Assembly (NCBI GenBank): GCA_965203505.1
Contig: OZ241880.1
Coordinates: 1,054,001-1,118,000, forward strand
From: Bin127 sp965203505
GTDB lineage: Bacteria; Chloroflexota; Dehalococcoidia; Lucifugimonadales; Lucifugimonadaceae
DNA: 64,000 nucleotides
Reading direction: 5' to 3'
In this document: positions 1 to 9,223 of the stretch, piece after piece
Layout of the letters: each line of letters opens with the position of its first letter
Numbering within the stretch: the stretch's first letter is position 1
The notes under the pieces: model-generated
What the model saw: the letters and a program-made list of their open reading frames with translations, nothing else
Told to the model about the DNA's origin: nothing
Database searches by the model: none
Made by a program: the position numbers and the translations under genes

Positions 1-2
1 TT

Positions 3-116
3 GCGCCAACGTCTCAGGATCTCTTTGTTTGGACGCTTCTTGCGGGTGCAGCGCTAATCGCTACTGGCACGCTCGCCAATACGTACCGTCGTGGTAACCA
101 AACGGGTATTCGATAA
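3..116 (+). CDS. C-terminal fragment of a membrane transporter (EamA/DMT-like), cut by the window edge
   Basis: One frame is open from the first bases to a TAA at 114-116. It encodes a short hydrophobic helix (residues such as LLAGAALIATGTLAN) followed by a basic, polar tail. This is the usual shape of the last membrane helix of EamA/DMT-type drug/metabolite exporters. Only about 37 residues are visible, so the family is an inference from style and not from a motif. It converges on the minus-strand operon that ends at 196. Confidence 0.45.
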   Translation, partial: APTSQDLFVWTLLAGAALIATGTLANTYRRGNQTGIR

Positions 117-195
117 ACGGAGAGCGATCCAATGCGATGCCCGTATCGGTCATTGAGAAGCCGACGGGCAAATTGTTCAGGAACGCAGTGAGCGG

Positions 196-1197
196 CTACT
201 GCCGTTGCAGCTCGAACATTGTGAGCATGTGATCGGCCCACTCTTTGTCGACGCGGATGATGTCTTGCGTCTCGTTGGCTACTGCGTATCGGTTCTTACC
301 GTCCGGCGTGACATCGCCGATGATCATGGAGGTCCGGTAGACCTCGGTCAGCAACTCCCTGACCTGAACCTCTCGTCGGATGTGAACATACGGAGCGTCT
401 CGTCCCACTCCATAGTCTTCGTACTTGGTTAGATCGGTGAGGTTTAGAACCTCGGCACCATCGATCACAGGTTGGGAGAAATGGACAATGTACTCCATTA
501 ACAGATCCTCGTCGGCAGGAACAGTACCTATACAAGGTGCTTCGAGCGCAGGCAGGTCGCAGACAACCCACTCGCCAGTGTCTTCGTCGAACCCGTATCC
601 GGATGTGACTTCGTTTCCTTCGAAGAGCAGGACCTCCGTGGCCTCATCTGGATTCATGATGAAGAACCAGTCCGGATACGGCGGGTCTTCGACCAGTCGC
701 AACATCACTTCGCCCCACGAGTAGTCGACGGTGTAGAGCTGGTCGTAGCCGCTTTGGCGGGCATAGTGCGCGCCGCCGTCGGGCGTCAGATTACCCATTT
801 GGACGGTAAGTTGACGCCCATCGCGAAGGGTTACGTTGACGGTCAAAAGCGGATCGTCTAATCCATACAATGCGGGATCGTCGATCGATTTCTTGAGTTC
901 CCTTTGCGACCTTGGACCTCCGAGCAGTTGCGTGATACCACCCCAGCGGTAGAGCGACGTCGGGACGTCCTTCTCATCGTCGAAATACCAACGTCGATCA
1001 TCCTCGCGGTAGTGCCACGAGGTAGAGTTCGCGCCGCCGGTTATAGAGATGTTGCGGAGATCGTCAGGCGAGAGGGTGAAGAAGAACGGCGGTTGTTCAG
1101 CGCGTTCAGTTTGCCCCAGTTGCTTGATCGCAATCGATGCTCCGATCGCAATCCAACAGGCGGCGATTACGAGGACCAATGAGAGTCTTAAGCTCAT
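196..1197 (-). CDS. DUF4340 domain-containing membrane-anchored protein
   Basis: 333 residues: an N-terminal signal-anchor helix (about residues 4-24), then an extracytoplasmic beta-rich domain with the DUF4340 pattern (tryptophans and the YGLDDP and GNLTPDG turns near residues 110-145). DUF4340 proteins are regularly encoded beside GldG-like and ABC-2 transporter genes, as here, and are thought to be accessory subunits of that exporter. The exact function is unknown. It is the last gene of a four-gene minus-strand operon. Its ATG lies 3 bases after the stop of the GldG-like gene, so translation is probably coupled. Confidence 0.8.
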   Translation of the reverse strand: MSLRLSLVLVIAACWIAIGASIAIKQLGQTERAEQPPFFFTLSPDDLRNISITGGANSTSWHYREDDRRWYFDDEKDVPTSLYRWGGITQLLGGPRSQRELKKSIDDPALYGLDDPLLTVNVTLRDGRQLTVQMGNLTPDGGAHYARQSGYDQLYTVDYSWGEVMLRLVEDPPYPDWFFIMNPDEATEVLLFEGNEVTSGYGFDEDTGEWVVCDLPALEAPCIGTVPADEDLLMEYIVHFSQPVIDGAEVLNLTDLTKYEDYGVGRDAPYVHIRREVQVRELLTEVYRTSMIIGDVTPDGKNRYAVANETQDIIRVDKEWADHMLTMFELQRQ

Positions 1198-1200
1198 AGA

Positions 1201-2970
1201 TCAGCGTCGTCTCCACCAAGCCCAGATTCCGGCGAGGGTGATGAGAATCGGCATCAGCAGCCAGCCGCTCCAACGAACGAAGTTTCGCTCCGATTCCGTA
1301 AGCACCAATTCGCGGAACGCCGTCTGCTTCGGTCGCAGGCTGATCAGTTCGTAGTCGTCCGCCAAATAGTTGACTGAGTTTACGAAGAGGTCGCCATTCC
1401 TAGCCGAACCGAAATACGCGTTGCTCGCAAAATCGGCGTCGCCGACGAGGACCATCCTTGTGGTAACCAGTTCATCGTTGACCGTCCTCGGGCTCCCGCC
1501 AATTTCCGCAACCGCTTCCAGAGTAACGATTATCGGCAAGGGACCGGACTGATCGACGTTCAAATCGAAGTTAATGTCCTCAACGTCGGCTTCAGACCAA
1601 CTGTTAAGTGTGCTGATTGCGACCAGATCCTGACGGACATACGGTATGCCGGCGTCAGTCAACGGGATCGTCTGCGGGTCGATGTTGTATTGGTAATACG
1701 TTGAACCCGGCATGTATAGGACATCGAAATCCTCGGTCAACGGGTGCTCTGGAAATTGACTGTTCGTGTTTTTGATCTGGAGGAAAGTCGGGTTCGGCGC
1801 AACGTAACTCGCCGTGTCGACAACCGTGCCGGTACCTACGCCCACGCCGTACCGTGACAAGAAGCCCTTGAAGGAATCTGGAGCCGTGTCGGGTTCAAAG
1901 AGCATCAGAATTCGCCCGCCCCGACGACCATACTCGGCCAAAATACCTTCCTCTGCCTCAGTCATCTCCTGCGTCGGCCCGGCGAAAATAACAGCCGCCG
2001 GCAGCGCCTCAGGGTCGTTGGCCGTCAGGCGTTGGCTAAACTCCTGCAACGTCTCGTTCGTCAGAAGGTAGTTCTCTCTTATCAACGCCGCCGCTGCCAG
2101 ACCGTATCCTTCGCTGCCGCGACCGCTGTCCGACACGTCACGCACGGCGTGGCCGCTGATGAACACCACGGACTTCTGCTTGATCTGGTTGACCACCAAC
2201 AGACCTGTGATTATGTCTTGTTCGGAAAACACATTCGGGCCGTCATTCGGGTTGAGTCCCGGCACGACCTCGGTTCGTCGGCTTTCCAACGCTTCGATCG
2301 CGAGTGAGGGGAATTGGTCGACGCCATACTCGACCGCGACGTTTGGTTCTAGTTCGGGGTCTACGAGCCGGAATGTGAGCGGTTGTTCTGTCGAGCGACG
2401 CCTGAACTCGCTTAACAAGTCCTCGGTGACGCGCCACGCGGCTTGACGTTGCGCATTGTTGCGCCGGAAAAACGCGGTGACCTGAATCGGCTCGCGCAAG
2501 TTGGAAAGCGTGTTCAACGTCTGGTCAGACACGATAAATTGTTTGGTGCTGGTCGTGTCCACCCGCAAGAAACCTGGCGGGTCCGGGCGTTCGAGCGCCC
2601 AGTAGATCACGAAGTTGAGCAATATGGCGATCGCGACAAACGCGATTAGGACGATCGCGGTGTTCAACCCGTAACGACCGCGTCTCCCGAAAACCGCGAA
2701 ACGCACGGCATCAAACGAGATTCCCGCATCGACGATGAGAATGACCAGACCGATACCCATCACGATGTAGGCGTAGTTCTCAAGGTCGCGCAAGAATATC
2801 CAGATCAGCGCGCCCAGGACCAGCGTCGCAACCCCAGCCAGCGCGAGGGCTTGCCGGATCGATCGGGCGCTTGCCATGATCCGCTCGCGGAGCGGAGTGT
2901 CGTCGGTGAGTTCGTCCATGGTCGGACGAATCTCCGGAACCTCTGGCTGTTGGTTGTCTTGAGTGGTCAT
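1201..2970 (-). CDS. GldG-like ABC transporter auxiliary protein
   Basis: 589 residues. After a charged cytoplasmic start there are three membrane helices (about 38-60, 66-85 and 102-125), a long extracytoplasmic domain, and a C-terminal helix (about 563-583) followed by WWRRR. The soluble part shows the ABC-type uncharacterised (GldG) pattern: an early KQFIVSDQTLNTL segment, then VVFISGHAVRD and a RILMLFEPDTAPD block, as expected for the glutamine-amidotransferase-like fold of this family. It would work with the permease and ATPase just upstream. In Bacteroidetes the homologous GldFG serves gliding. In organisms like this one the substrate is unknown. Confidence 0.82.
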   Translation of the reverse strand: MTTQDNQQPEVPEIRPTMDELTDDTPLRERIMASARSIRQALALAGVATLVLGALIWIFLRDLENYAYIVMGIGLVILIVDAGISFDAVRFAVFGRRGRYGLNTAIVLIAFVAIAILLNFVIYWALERPDPPGFLRVDTTSTKQFIVSDQTLNTLSNLREPIQVTAFFRRNNAQRQAAWRVTEDLLSEFRRRSTEQPLTFRLVDPELEPNVAVEYGVDQFPSLAIEALESRRTEVVPGLNPNDGPNVFSEQDIITGLLVVNQIKQKSVVFISGHAVRDVSDSGRGSEGYGLAAAALIRENYLLTNETLQEFSQRLTANDPEALPAAVIFAGPTQEMTEAEEGILAEYGRRGGRILMLFEPDTAPDSFKGFLSRYGVGVGTGTVVDTASYVAPNPTFLQIKNTNSQFPEHPLTEDFDVLYMPGSTYYQYNIDPQTIPLTDAGIPYVRQDLVAISTLNSWSEADVEDINFDLNVDQSGPLPIIVTLEAVAEIGGSPRTVNDELVTTRMVLVGDADFASNAYFGSARNGDLFVNSVNYLADDYELISLRPKQTAFRELVLTESERNFVRWSGWLLMPILITLAGIWAWWRRR

Positions 2971-3015
2971 TGAGATACGTGTATCCGAGTTGAGCTCATT
3001 TGCGACAACCGAGGA

Positions 3016-3777
3016 TTAGCGCCATCGACGAGTTTCCAATGTGATCACCGTGAGCATCAGGAACACCGCGGTTATCGACAAGTAGTAGACAACGTCGCCG
3101 ACGGAAAGTATGCCCCGTGCGAAGTCCGCAAAGTGACCTGCTTCCGCGACACCGAAGCTATCCAAGTCGAAGACCGAGAACGATGCGCCCAGTTGCAGCG
3201 CGTCTAGGACCTCGGCTCCTATTCCTTGGACGCGTTCGGAGACGAAGTCGATAATCGTCAGTCCGGTCAATAGCCCTGCGCCCACCACGAGACCAACGAT
3301 CTGGTTCGGACTGAGTGCCGACGCGAATAGGCCGATCGCCAGAGTCGCAGCAGCATAGAGGACCAAACCCAGATAGCCGGTCAAGATCGGGCCGACATCC
3401 GGGATGCCGTAAACGAAGAGGATGATTACGAAATAGAGCGACAGCACCAGCATGGCCAGCATCGTGATGAAAGCCGCGAAGAACTTGCCCAATACAATCT
3501 CGTACTCCCGTACCGGCGAGGTAAGCAGCAACTCCAACGTGCCGATCTTCTGTTCCTCCGCCAGCAACCGCATGGTGATCGCCGGGGACATGAAGATCAT
3601 GAAGAACACCGCGCCGGCTAGGAAGCCTCGAATCGAAGCCTCCGAAAATGCGTCTGAAACTGAGGCGACGAAGAAGAATCCCGTGATCGCCAAAAACGCC
3701 GCCGAGACGACATACGCCATTGGCGACGCGAAATAGGTTCGTACTTCTTTGTTGGCGATCAGCCAGATGTATCGCAC
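3016..3777 (-). CDS. ABC-2 type transporter permease (GldF-like)
   Basis: 253 residues with six hydrophobic segments and an N-terminal MRYIWLIANKEVRTYFASP typical of ABC-2 permeases (a kinase/heparan-exporter-like amphipathic start followed by a Phe-rich helix). The segment RLLAEEQKIGTLELLLTSPV at about 71-90 is the characteristic coupling motif of the NosY/GldF subfamily. It pairs with the ATPase whose stop lies 3 bases upstream of this ATG. The spacing to the GldG-like gene is 45 bases. Membrane subunit of an exporter of unknown substrate. Confidence 0.87.
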   Translation of the reverse strand: MRYIWLIANKEVRTYFASPMAYVVSAAFLAITGFFFVASVSDAFSEASIRGFLAGAVFFMIFMSPAITMRLLAEEQKIGTLELLLTSPVREYEIVLGKFFAAFITMLAMLVLSLYFVIILFVYGIPDVGPILTGYLGLVLYAAATLAIGLFASALSPNQIVGLVVGAGLLTGLTIIDFVSERVQGIGAEVLDALQLGASFSVFDLDSFGVAEAGHFADFARGILSVGDVVYYLSITAVFLMLTVITLETRRWR

Positions 3778-3780
3778 GGT

Positions 3781-4749
3781 TTAACCCAAGTCCTCTTCGG
3801 TCGTGAGTTCCAAGAAGATCTCCTCCAGCGTCAACGGCAGAGGAGTGAGATTCACCAAACCCCAACCATGTCCGATCACTTTGTTAGCGATGACCTCAGT
3901 CGCTTGGGCGTTCGGCCTCGCGTCGACTATCAAAGACGTGGTGCCTTCGCGTTCCGACTTCGCGACGCTCTCGGCTCGGTTATCGCGCCGCGCGTCTACG
4001 ACCATTGGCAACTGCCGCATCTCGGCGATAATCTCGCGCGGCTCGGCACCCCGGATCGTCAACTCGATTCGCTCCGAGTGCTGGAGCCGCTCGGATAGAT
4101 TATCGGGTTGATCGTCGGCTACGATCCGTCCGTCGTGGATCACCAGAACGCGCCGGCAGATCATGCTCACTTCAGGCAAGATGTGCGAACTCAGAAGCAG
4201 AGTGTGGTCTTCGCCAAGTTCGCTGATCAATTCACGCGTTTCTACCACCTGAATCGGGTCGATGCCGATCGTCGGTTCATCGAGGATGAGCACATCAGGC
4301 TCGTGTAATATCGCCTGCGCGATGCCGGTTCGTTGGCGATAGCCCTTGGAAAGCTTGCCGACAAGCGCATTGCGATAGTCGCCCAAGCGAACCGTGTCGA
4401 TCACTTTCGGCACCCGGTCCTTGATCCACTCGCTATTCATGCCCCGCAACATGCCCATGTACGAGAGGAAGTCGGTGACCGTCATGTCGTAGTAGAGGGG
4501 TACGGTTTCTGGCAGATATCCGATGTGCCTGCGCGCATCCAGCGAGTGGGATACGACGTTGTAACCTGCGACCACTGCATCGCCGTGGGTAGGCGGGGTG
4601 AATCCGGTCAGCACCCGCATCGTCGTCGTCTTGCCTGCCCCGTTGGGACCTAAGAAACCGACGATTTCGCCTTTTAGGACTTCGAACGATACGTCAAGCA
4701 CGGCCGGGTAGGGGCCGTAGTACTTCGACATGTGTTCGAGCTTGATCAT
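3781..4749 (-). CDS. ABC transporter ATP-binding protein (GldA-like)
   Basis: 322 residues. Walker A GPNGAGKTT is at about 34-42, the signature LSKGYRQR at about 133-140, and Walker B VLILDEPTIGID follows. A C-terminal extension of about 100 residues after the nucleotide-binding fold is usual for ABC-2/GldA-type ATPases. It is the first gene of the minus-strand export operon and drives the permease at 3016-3777. The intergenic stretch 4750-4914 separates it from the divergent cysteine desulfurase and must hold both promoters. Confidence 0.9.
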   Translation of the reverse strand: MIKLEHMSKYYGPYPAVLDVSFEVLKGEIVGFLGPNGAGKTTTMRVLTGFTPPTHGDAVVAGYNVVSHSLDARRHIGYLPETVPLYYDMTVTDFLSYMGMLRGMNSEWIKDRVPKVIDTVRLGDYRNALVGKLSKGYRQRTGIAQAILHEPDVLILDEPTIGIDPIQVVETRELISELGEDHTLLLSSHILPEVSMICRRVLVIHDGRIVADDQPDNLSERLQHSERIELTIRGAEPREIIAEMRQLPMVVDARRDNRAESVAKSEREGTTSLIVDARPNAQATEVIANKVIGHGWGLVNLTPLPLTLEEIFLELTTEEDLG

Positions 4750-4882
4750 GATTAATGCGGTCTCGCGCGTTTTGATCTATTCAGACGTTCCTGTTGATAC
4801 GCAGGCGGGGGCAACGCAGTTTCGATGTCAACAAGCAATAAAGTTTAACAACACCCAACCGCATCAAGTCGATAGGTTCGAG

Positions 4883-4909
4883 TTGAGTTAGGTCAGGGTT
4901 GGCTAAAAT
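4883..4909 (+). promoter_or_regulatory. Candidate sigma70-type promoter for the cysteine desulfurase gene
   Basis: TTGAGT at 4883-4888 and TAAAAT at 4904-4909, with a short 15-base spacer. The predicted transcript start (about 4916) is only about 10 bases before the ATG at 4927, so the mRNA would be leaderless or nearly so. Confidence 0.35.
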
Positions 4910-4926
4910 CATCCTTGACGCGACCT

Positions 4927-6159
4927 ATGAATTCCGAGATGGACCCAGTGCTCGAAGAAATCGACACTTCATCACGCATCATCTACCTCGATCACGCAGC
5001 TACGACTCCGGTTCGAGAGGAAGTGCTCGACGCGATGTTGCCGTACTTCAGCCAAGCGTTCGGCAACCCTTCCAGTCTTTATGGGATGGCCGGGGAATCG
5101 CGTAACGCAATCGACGAGGCGCGAGCTCGCGTTGCGGCGGTGTTGAACTGCCGGACCAGCGAGGTCGTCTTCACCGGCGGGGGCACCGAAGCCGACAACA
5201 TGGCAGTCAAAGGTGTGGCATCGACCTTTGACGAGCCCGGGGACATCGTAATTTCTGAAATCGAACACCACGCCGTAATCCACGCGGCAGAGCAACTGGA
5301 GCGCGATGGTCATCGTGTGAAAATCGTACCTGTCGACAAGTTCGGCGTCGTAGATCCCAATGACGTGAAAGATCGGCTCGGCGGCAGAGATGCAGTCGTC
5401 AGCGTCATGTATGCAAACAACGAGGTGGGCGCGGTCAACGACATCGCCGAGATCGCGCGGCTCGCCAAGCTGCACGCCGCCGACACTGGAAAACGAGTCG
5501 TCGTTCACACCGATGCGGTGCAAGCATCCGGCAAACTTCCGATCGACGTCAAGGCGCTTGGAGTCGATTTCCTTTCGCTCTCTGCACACAAGATTCACGG
5601 GCCCAAGGGCGTCGGCGTGCTTTACGCGAAACGTGGTGCCAAGATGGATGCGCTGATCGCGGGGGGTGGGCAGGAACGCCAGCGCAGATCTGGCACGGAA
5701 AACGTGCCGGGCATCGTGGGGATGGGCATGGCGCTTGCGCTCGCCGAAAATGAACGCGAATGGTTCTGCACGTACACGAAGGAACTTCGCGACCGATTCT
5801 TGGCCGGCGTGACTGAACGAGTTCCCGGGATCGTGATCAATAACAGCCCTGACGACGGTTTGCCACACATTGCCCATGTGTCCGTGCCGGGTCTCGAAGG
5901 CGAACCTATGCTCCTAGGACTCGATTTCAAAGGCATATGCGCCTCCAGTGGAAGCGCGTGTAGCTCCGCATCCGTCGAGCCATCCCACGTCCTCCTTGGT
6001 ATGGGCATGAGCCTCGAACTCGCAGCCGGTAGTCTAAGATTTTCATTCGGAAAAGATTCAACGCTTGAAGACGTCGATTACGCTGTCAACGCTTTGTCAG
6101 AGGTCGTCGGGCAATTGCGCGGCATGCCCTCGATGCGATCCGCCGAGGTTGCCGGGTAG
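4927..6159 (+). CDS. Cysteine desulfurase (IscS/NifS family)
   Basis: 410 residues from the ATG at 4927. A TTG at 4915 is in frame but lies at the likely transcription start. It is a fold-type I PLP enzyme that removes sulfur from cysteine for Fe-S clusters and thio-cofactors. Visible motifs: IYLDHAATTPV at the start, the PLP lysine in SLSAHKIHGPKG (K222), and the mobile-loop cysteine in ASSGSACSSASVEPSHVL (C345), followed by the RFSFGKD terminal strand. No scaffold (iscU/sufU) gene follows, so it is not an isc operon. A tRNA-thiolation or general sulfur-supply role is equally possible. Confidence 0.93.
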   Translation: MNSEMDPVLEEIDTSSRIIYLDHAATTPVREEVLDAMLPYFSQAFGNPSSLYGMAGESRNAIDEARARVAAVLNCRTSEVVFTGGGTEADNMAVKGVASTFDEPGDIVISEIEHHAVIHAAEQLERDGHRVKIVPVDKFGVVDPNDVKDRLGGRDAVVSVMYANNEVGAVNDIAEIARLAKLHAADTGKRVVVHTDAVQASGKLPIDVKALGVDFLSLSAHKIHGPKGVGVLYAKRGAKMDALIAGGGQERQRRSGTENVPGIVGMGMALALAENEREWFCTYTKELRDRFLAGVTERVPGIVINNSPDDGLPHIAHVSVPGLEGEPMLLGLDFKGICASSGSACSSASVEPSHVLLGMGMSLELAAGSLRFSFGKDSTLEDVDYAVNALSEVVGQLRGMPSMRSAEVAG

Positions 6160-6175
6160 CACACTTGACGAACGG

Positions 6176-6204
6176 TTGAAGTTGGCATTTCGGCGTCGTA
6201 TGTA
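6176..6204 (+). promoter_or_regulatory. Candidate promoter upstream of the 6249 gene
   Basis: TTGAAG at 6176-6181, a 17-base spacer, and TATGTA at 6199-6204 followed by more A/T. The spacing is ideal and the boxes are moderate. It leaves a leader of about 38 bases before the ATG at 6249. Confidence 0.35.
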
Positions 6205-6248
6205 TATTTGATACCTAGACCGCGAATCGACGCAACCGATTTTTCGAG

Positions 6249-7142
6249 ATGGCCACAGACTACCGCTACGAACAAGACGAAGAAGACGCTACTGACGTTT
6301 CGACCAGTGAAAGCTTCGTTGAAGGCGACGAGGCACGTGACGCTTACCCGACCGAAGTCGCCGCCGCCCTTCGGTACGCTGCCGAAAACAAATACGACTA
6401 CGGACCAAAGCTCCGCGAAGCCGACCTGCAATGGGATGTGAATGGCGTGGAACCTTTGGAAGGCGGAATCTCCAGAGTGTTCATCGATTACGCACCGTCC
6501 GCATCATTCAGGGGCGCGTCGGGTTCCGAGTATTTGGACGTCGATGCATCGGGCGGGGTATTGGCGCGACGTCAGTTGCGGGTGCCGAAACAATCTCTGC
6601 CAATGGTTTTGATCGCGCTGACCGTGGTCTCACTGATCTCGGTCGCTTTAGTTCAAGTGCTTTTGTGGGCTAACCCGTTTGACTCGGGACCGACTCTTTA
6701 CGTCGCGGGGCGAACCCTGTGGATCCGCGCCGAACTGCCTCGACAACAGCCGTATGTCGTCTACAACGCGCCGTCGACCGCAGGTGACGTCGGACAATGG
6801 GCGATTTCACCCGCCGGTCAGGGCACCGAGATCGTGATCGTCGAGACGACGTTGACGAACCAGACATCTGGGGCCGTTCGCATGGTCATCGACCGAGATG
6901 CCGCTGAACTGCGGATCAGAGGCAGCGTCGCACTCAAACCGATCGATGTCATAGGTCGCTCGTATCAAGTGGAAACGGGCAATGACCGGTATCTCGATCC
7001 TCAGTTCAGACTCATGTGGGGAGGCTTTACGCTGAATCAGGGCGAAGAGCTGCGAGGTCACATGGTCTTCGAAGCTCCGATCGGTAGCGATTTCAGCGAC
7101 TTCCGCTGGCTGGCAGGCGACACCGCTGTGGTTCGGTACTAA
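6249..7142 (+). CDS. Unknown single-pass membrane protein with extracytoplasmic beta domain
   Basis: 297 residues. The acidic, low-complexity N-terminus (about 1-110) is cytoplasmic, one strong membrane helix follows at about 119-142, and then a beta-rich extracytoplasmic domain of about 150 residues. That domain has the look of a DUF4352/FxLD-type immunoglobulin-like fold (EIVIVETTLTNQTSGAVRMV, then a late GEELRGHMVFEAP). I recognise no catalytic motif and give no function. The last 12 residues before the end (FRWLAGDTAVVR) recur exactly at 16534-16569 in a gene remnant, so this family had at least one more copy here. Confidence 0.6.
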   Translation: MATDYRYEQDEEDATDVSTSESFVEGDEARDAYPTEVAAALRYAAENKYDYGPKLREADLQWDVNGVEPLEGGISRVFIDYAPSASFRGASGSEYLDVDASGGVLARRQLRVPKQSLPMVLIALTVVSLISVALVQVLLWANPFDSGPTLYVAGRTLWIRAELPRQQPYVVYNAPSTAGDVGQWAISPAGQGTEIVIVETTLTNQTSGAVRMVIDRDAAELRIRGSVALKPIDVIGRSYQVETGNDRYLDPQFRLMWGGFTLNQGEELRGHMVFEAPIGSDFSDFRWLAGDTAVVRY

Positions 7143-7436
7143 CAACCCAGTCCAGCCCGACCCTCGTTAGGGGCGACCACTAGGGATCGCCCATGCGATG
7201 GGGTTTGGTTGGTTGGGCGACCACTAGGGATCGCCATTGCGGGTTGTTTGGTGGTGGGCGGTGCCGTGTCCGCCCCGGGCATACCCCTGCGTTCTTGTGT
7301 CGGTCTCTTGGGCTCCGCGTCCCCTTTCGTTCCGAAGGGGACGGAAGAGGGTTCGCCCATGCGTCAGGTTTTCGAATCATCGCCGCGTCGGGTTGGTCGA
7401 CGTTTGCGATAAGGGGTTTGTTGGTTTTTTGTAGGG
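7143..7436 (+). repeat. Palindromic repeat mosaic, left block
   Basis: No supportable gene. The block holds two copies of a GGCGACCACTAGGGATCGCC-type palindrome (about 7170-7189 and 7217-7236). It also has a GGGCATACCCCTGCGTTC module running into GCTCCGCGTCCCCTTTCG (about 7278-7331) and an AAGGGGAC hairpin arm. The same modules recur at 8.1-9.1 kb, 59.8-60.1 kb and 60.9-61.2 kb. Confidence 0.75.
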
Positions 7437-8020
7437 TTCCAGCGTAGGCGATGTCGCCAGACCATCGCCGGTCGTGCGGTTGACTGTGGTTTCGCCGCTC
7501 GGTTTCACTCGGTCCTTCCTCCTCGTCAGCGCTGTAGCCGCCCCCGCGCGACGTCGCGGGAGGGTTTCGGCGTCAAAGGCAGGGCAGTCGCGCGGACCTT
7601 GAACGGGCGCCCCCTGCGAGCGGGGCGGGTTTGAAACCCGCCCCTACAGCTCGCGTCCCCCTCGCATCGCGAAGAGGAGGGGCCGATGGCCGCATCCCTG
7701 CGGCGCCGCGCCTGGCTTGCTAGTCGGAGCCAGCGATCTGCTCCGCATCCGCGCACCGAGGCAAATCTCCCTGCCTGACCGGTTTCTGGTCTGCGTTTCG
7801 CCCGAACCACTCAGGCTTGCAGCGGGTTCCGTCGCCCGTCGTTCGTGTGCTTTCGCTCACGACTTCCGGGTTTGCCCCGCCCGCGGACCGGTTTCTTGTA
7901 GGTTGGTCGTTAACAGCATCGAAAAGAGAGTTGCGCACGCTTTCCGTTTCGACGCGGCGATGGTTCTGTGCGCCCGATCCGGTGGTTGATAAAGCCGTTT
8001 CGTGCGCCTTGATTCCGATA
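7437..8020 (-). ncRNA. Probable large structured non-coding RNA, copy B
   Basis: No ORF here looks like a protein, and the stretch is GC-rich and full of stems. Read on the minus strand it starts just after an AT-rich -10 region and contains CGTGAGCGAAA (about 7861-7851), GGCTACAG (7539-7532), GGTCTGGCGAC (7463-7453) and GCTGGAA (7443-7437). The same blocks occur in the same order and at similar spacing in copy A at 60195-60875. A GCGCACG/CGTGCGC stem closes the 5' part. A common dispersed repeat (GGGGCGGGTTTCAAACCCGC type, about 7622-7647) interrupts the middle. The family is not certain; see copy A. Confidence 0.5.
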
Positions 8021-8067
8021 TTAATACATATGTAGCATCAGAGTCAAATCGTCGTCTGAACCGGGAT
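8019..8067 (-). promoter_or_regulatory. Promoter module of ncRNA copy B
   Basis: On the minus strand, GGTTCAGACGACGATTTGACTC ends with a TTGACT -35 box (8047-8042). After 15-18 bases an AT-rich stretch TATTAATAT (8026-8018) can serve as the -10. The same module, with one base changed, precedes ncRNA copy A at 60146-60188. Confidence 0.5.
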
Positions 8068-8069
8068 TG

Positions 8070-9215
8070 AGGGGATTCAGGGATTGGTGGGATTGTGTTG
8101 GGGGGTGGAAGGGGCGTTGCGGTCGCGCCCCCTTTGTCCTTCGGACATTTCCCCCGCGCAGCGGGGGAAACCCGGCCCCACGTCCGCGCCGGGCGACCAC
8201 GAGGGATCGCCGCCACGAGGCGGGGTCGCGCCCCCTTTGTCCTTCGGACATTTCCCCCGCGAGCGGGGGCAACCCGGCCCGTCCGCGTCGGGCATACCCC
8301 TGCGTTCGCTTCGCTCCGCGTCCCCTTTCGCCCAGCGAAAGGGGACAGTGGGCGACCACGAGGGATCGCCGCTACGAGGTGGGGTCGCGCCCATTTCGTC
8401 CTTCTGCCACGTCGTAGCCGTAGTTACTCTGCGTGGCACATTTCCCCCGCGGAGCGGAGGCAACCAGGCCCCACGTCCGCCCCGGGCGACCACGAGGGAT
8501 CGCCCCTAGGGGTACGCGGCGTCATCGCCCTGCCGCCTCTCCGCCCCGGGCATACCCCTGTGTTCATGTGTCGGTCTCTTGGGCTCCGCGTCCCCTTTCG
8601 CTGGGCGAAAGGGGACGGTGGGGCGGCCATGAGGGTTCGCCGCTACGAGGTGGGGTCGCGCCCCCTTTGTCCTTCGGACATTTCCCCCGCGAGCGGGGGA
8701 AACCCGGCCCGTCCGCGCCGGGCATACCCCTGCGTTCATGTGTCGGTCTCTTGGGCTCCGCGTCCCCTTTCGCTGGGCGAAAGGGGACGGTGGGCGGCCA
8801 TGAGGGTTCGCCGCTACGAGGTGGGGTCGCGCCCCCTTTGTCCTTCGGACATTTCCCCCGCAGAGCGGGGGCAACCCGGATTGTTCGGACATTTCCCACG
8901 TGAACGGGGGAAACCTGTCCGCGCCGGGCATACCCCTGCGTTCGCTTCGCTCCGCGTCCCCTTTCGCTGGGCGAAAGGGGACGGTGGGGTGGCCACGAGG
9001 GATTGCCGCTACGAGGTGGGGTCGCGCCCCCTTTGTCCTTCGGACATTTCCCCCGCGAGCGGGGGAAACCCGGCCCCACGTCCGCCCCGGGTGGCCACGA
9101 GGGATTGCCGTTACGAGACCGTTGGAAAATCACTCTCCCTTTCCAAGGGGCCACAATACCCTTCCCCTTTTCAAGGGGGAATTAGAGGGGGTAGGCGGGC
9201 TTCGGGATGCTCAAA
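8070..9215 (+). repeat. Dense palindromic repeat mosaic
   Basis: About 1.1 kb with no credible gene, built from three shuffled modules. One is TTTGTCCTTCGGACATTTCC followed by a CCCCCGC/GCGGGGG hairpin (near 8132, 8240, 8670, 8840 and 9037, with variants near 8440 and 8883). The second is a GGGCATACCCCTGCGTTC unit ending in a CCCCTTTCGC/GCGAAAGGGG hairpin. The third is a GGCGACCACGAGGGATCGCC palindrome followed by GCTACGAGGTGGGGTCGCG. Each module is itself an inverted repeat. The order changes between copies, which suggests amplification and recombination of small palindromic elements. The right end carries a CCCTTTTCAAGGGGGAATTA unit. Confidence 0.85.
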
Positions 9216-9223
9216 TGCCGACT

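Noticed and set aside
14..241. Minus-strand 75-codon frame at the left edge
   Set aside because: It overlaps the end of the DUF4340 gene and the transporter tail, has no ribosome-binding site, and its Arg-rich composition is not protein-like.
8070..9215. CRISPR-like array
   Set aside because: The repeats are not evenly spaced, the sequences between them are other repeats and not unique spacers, and no cas gene is nearby.
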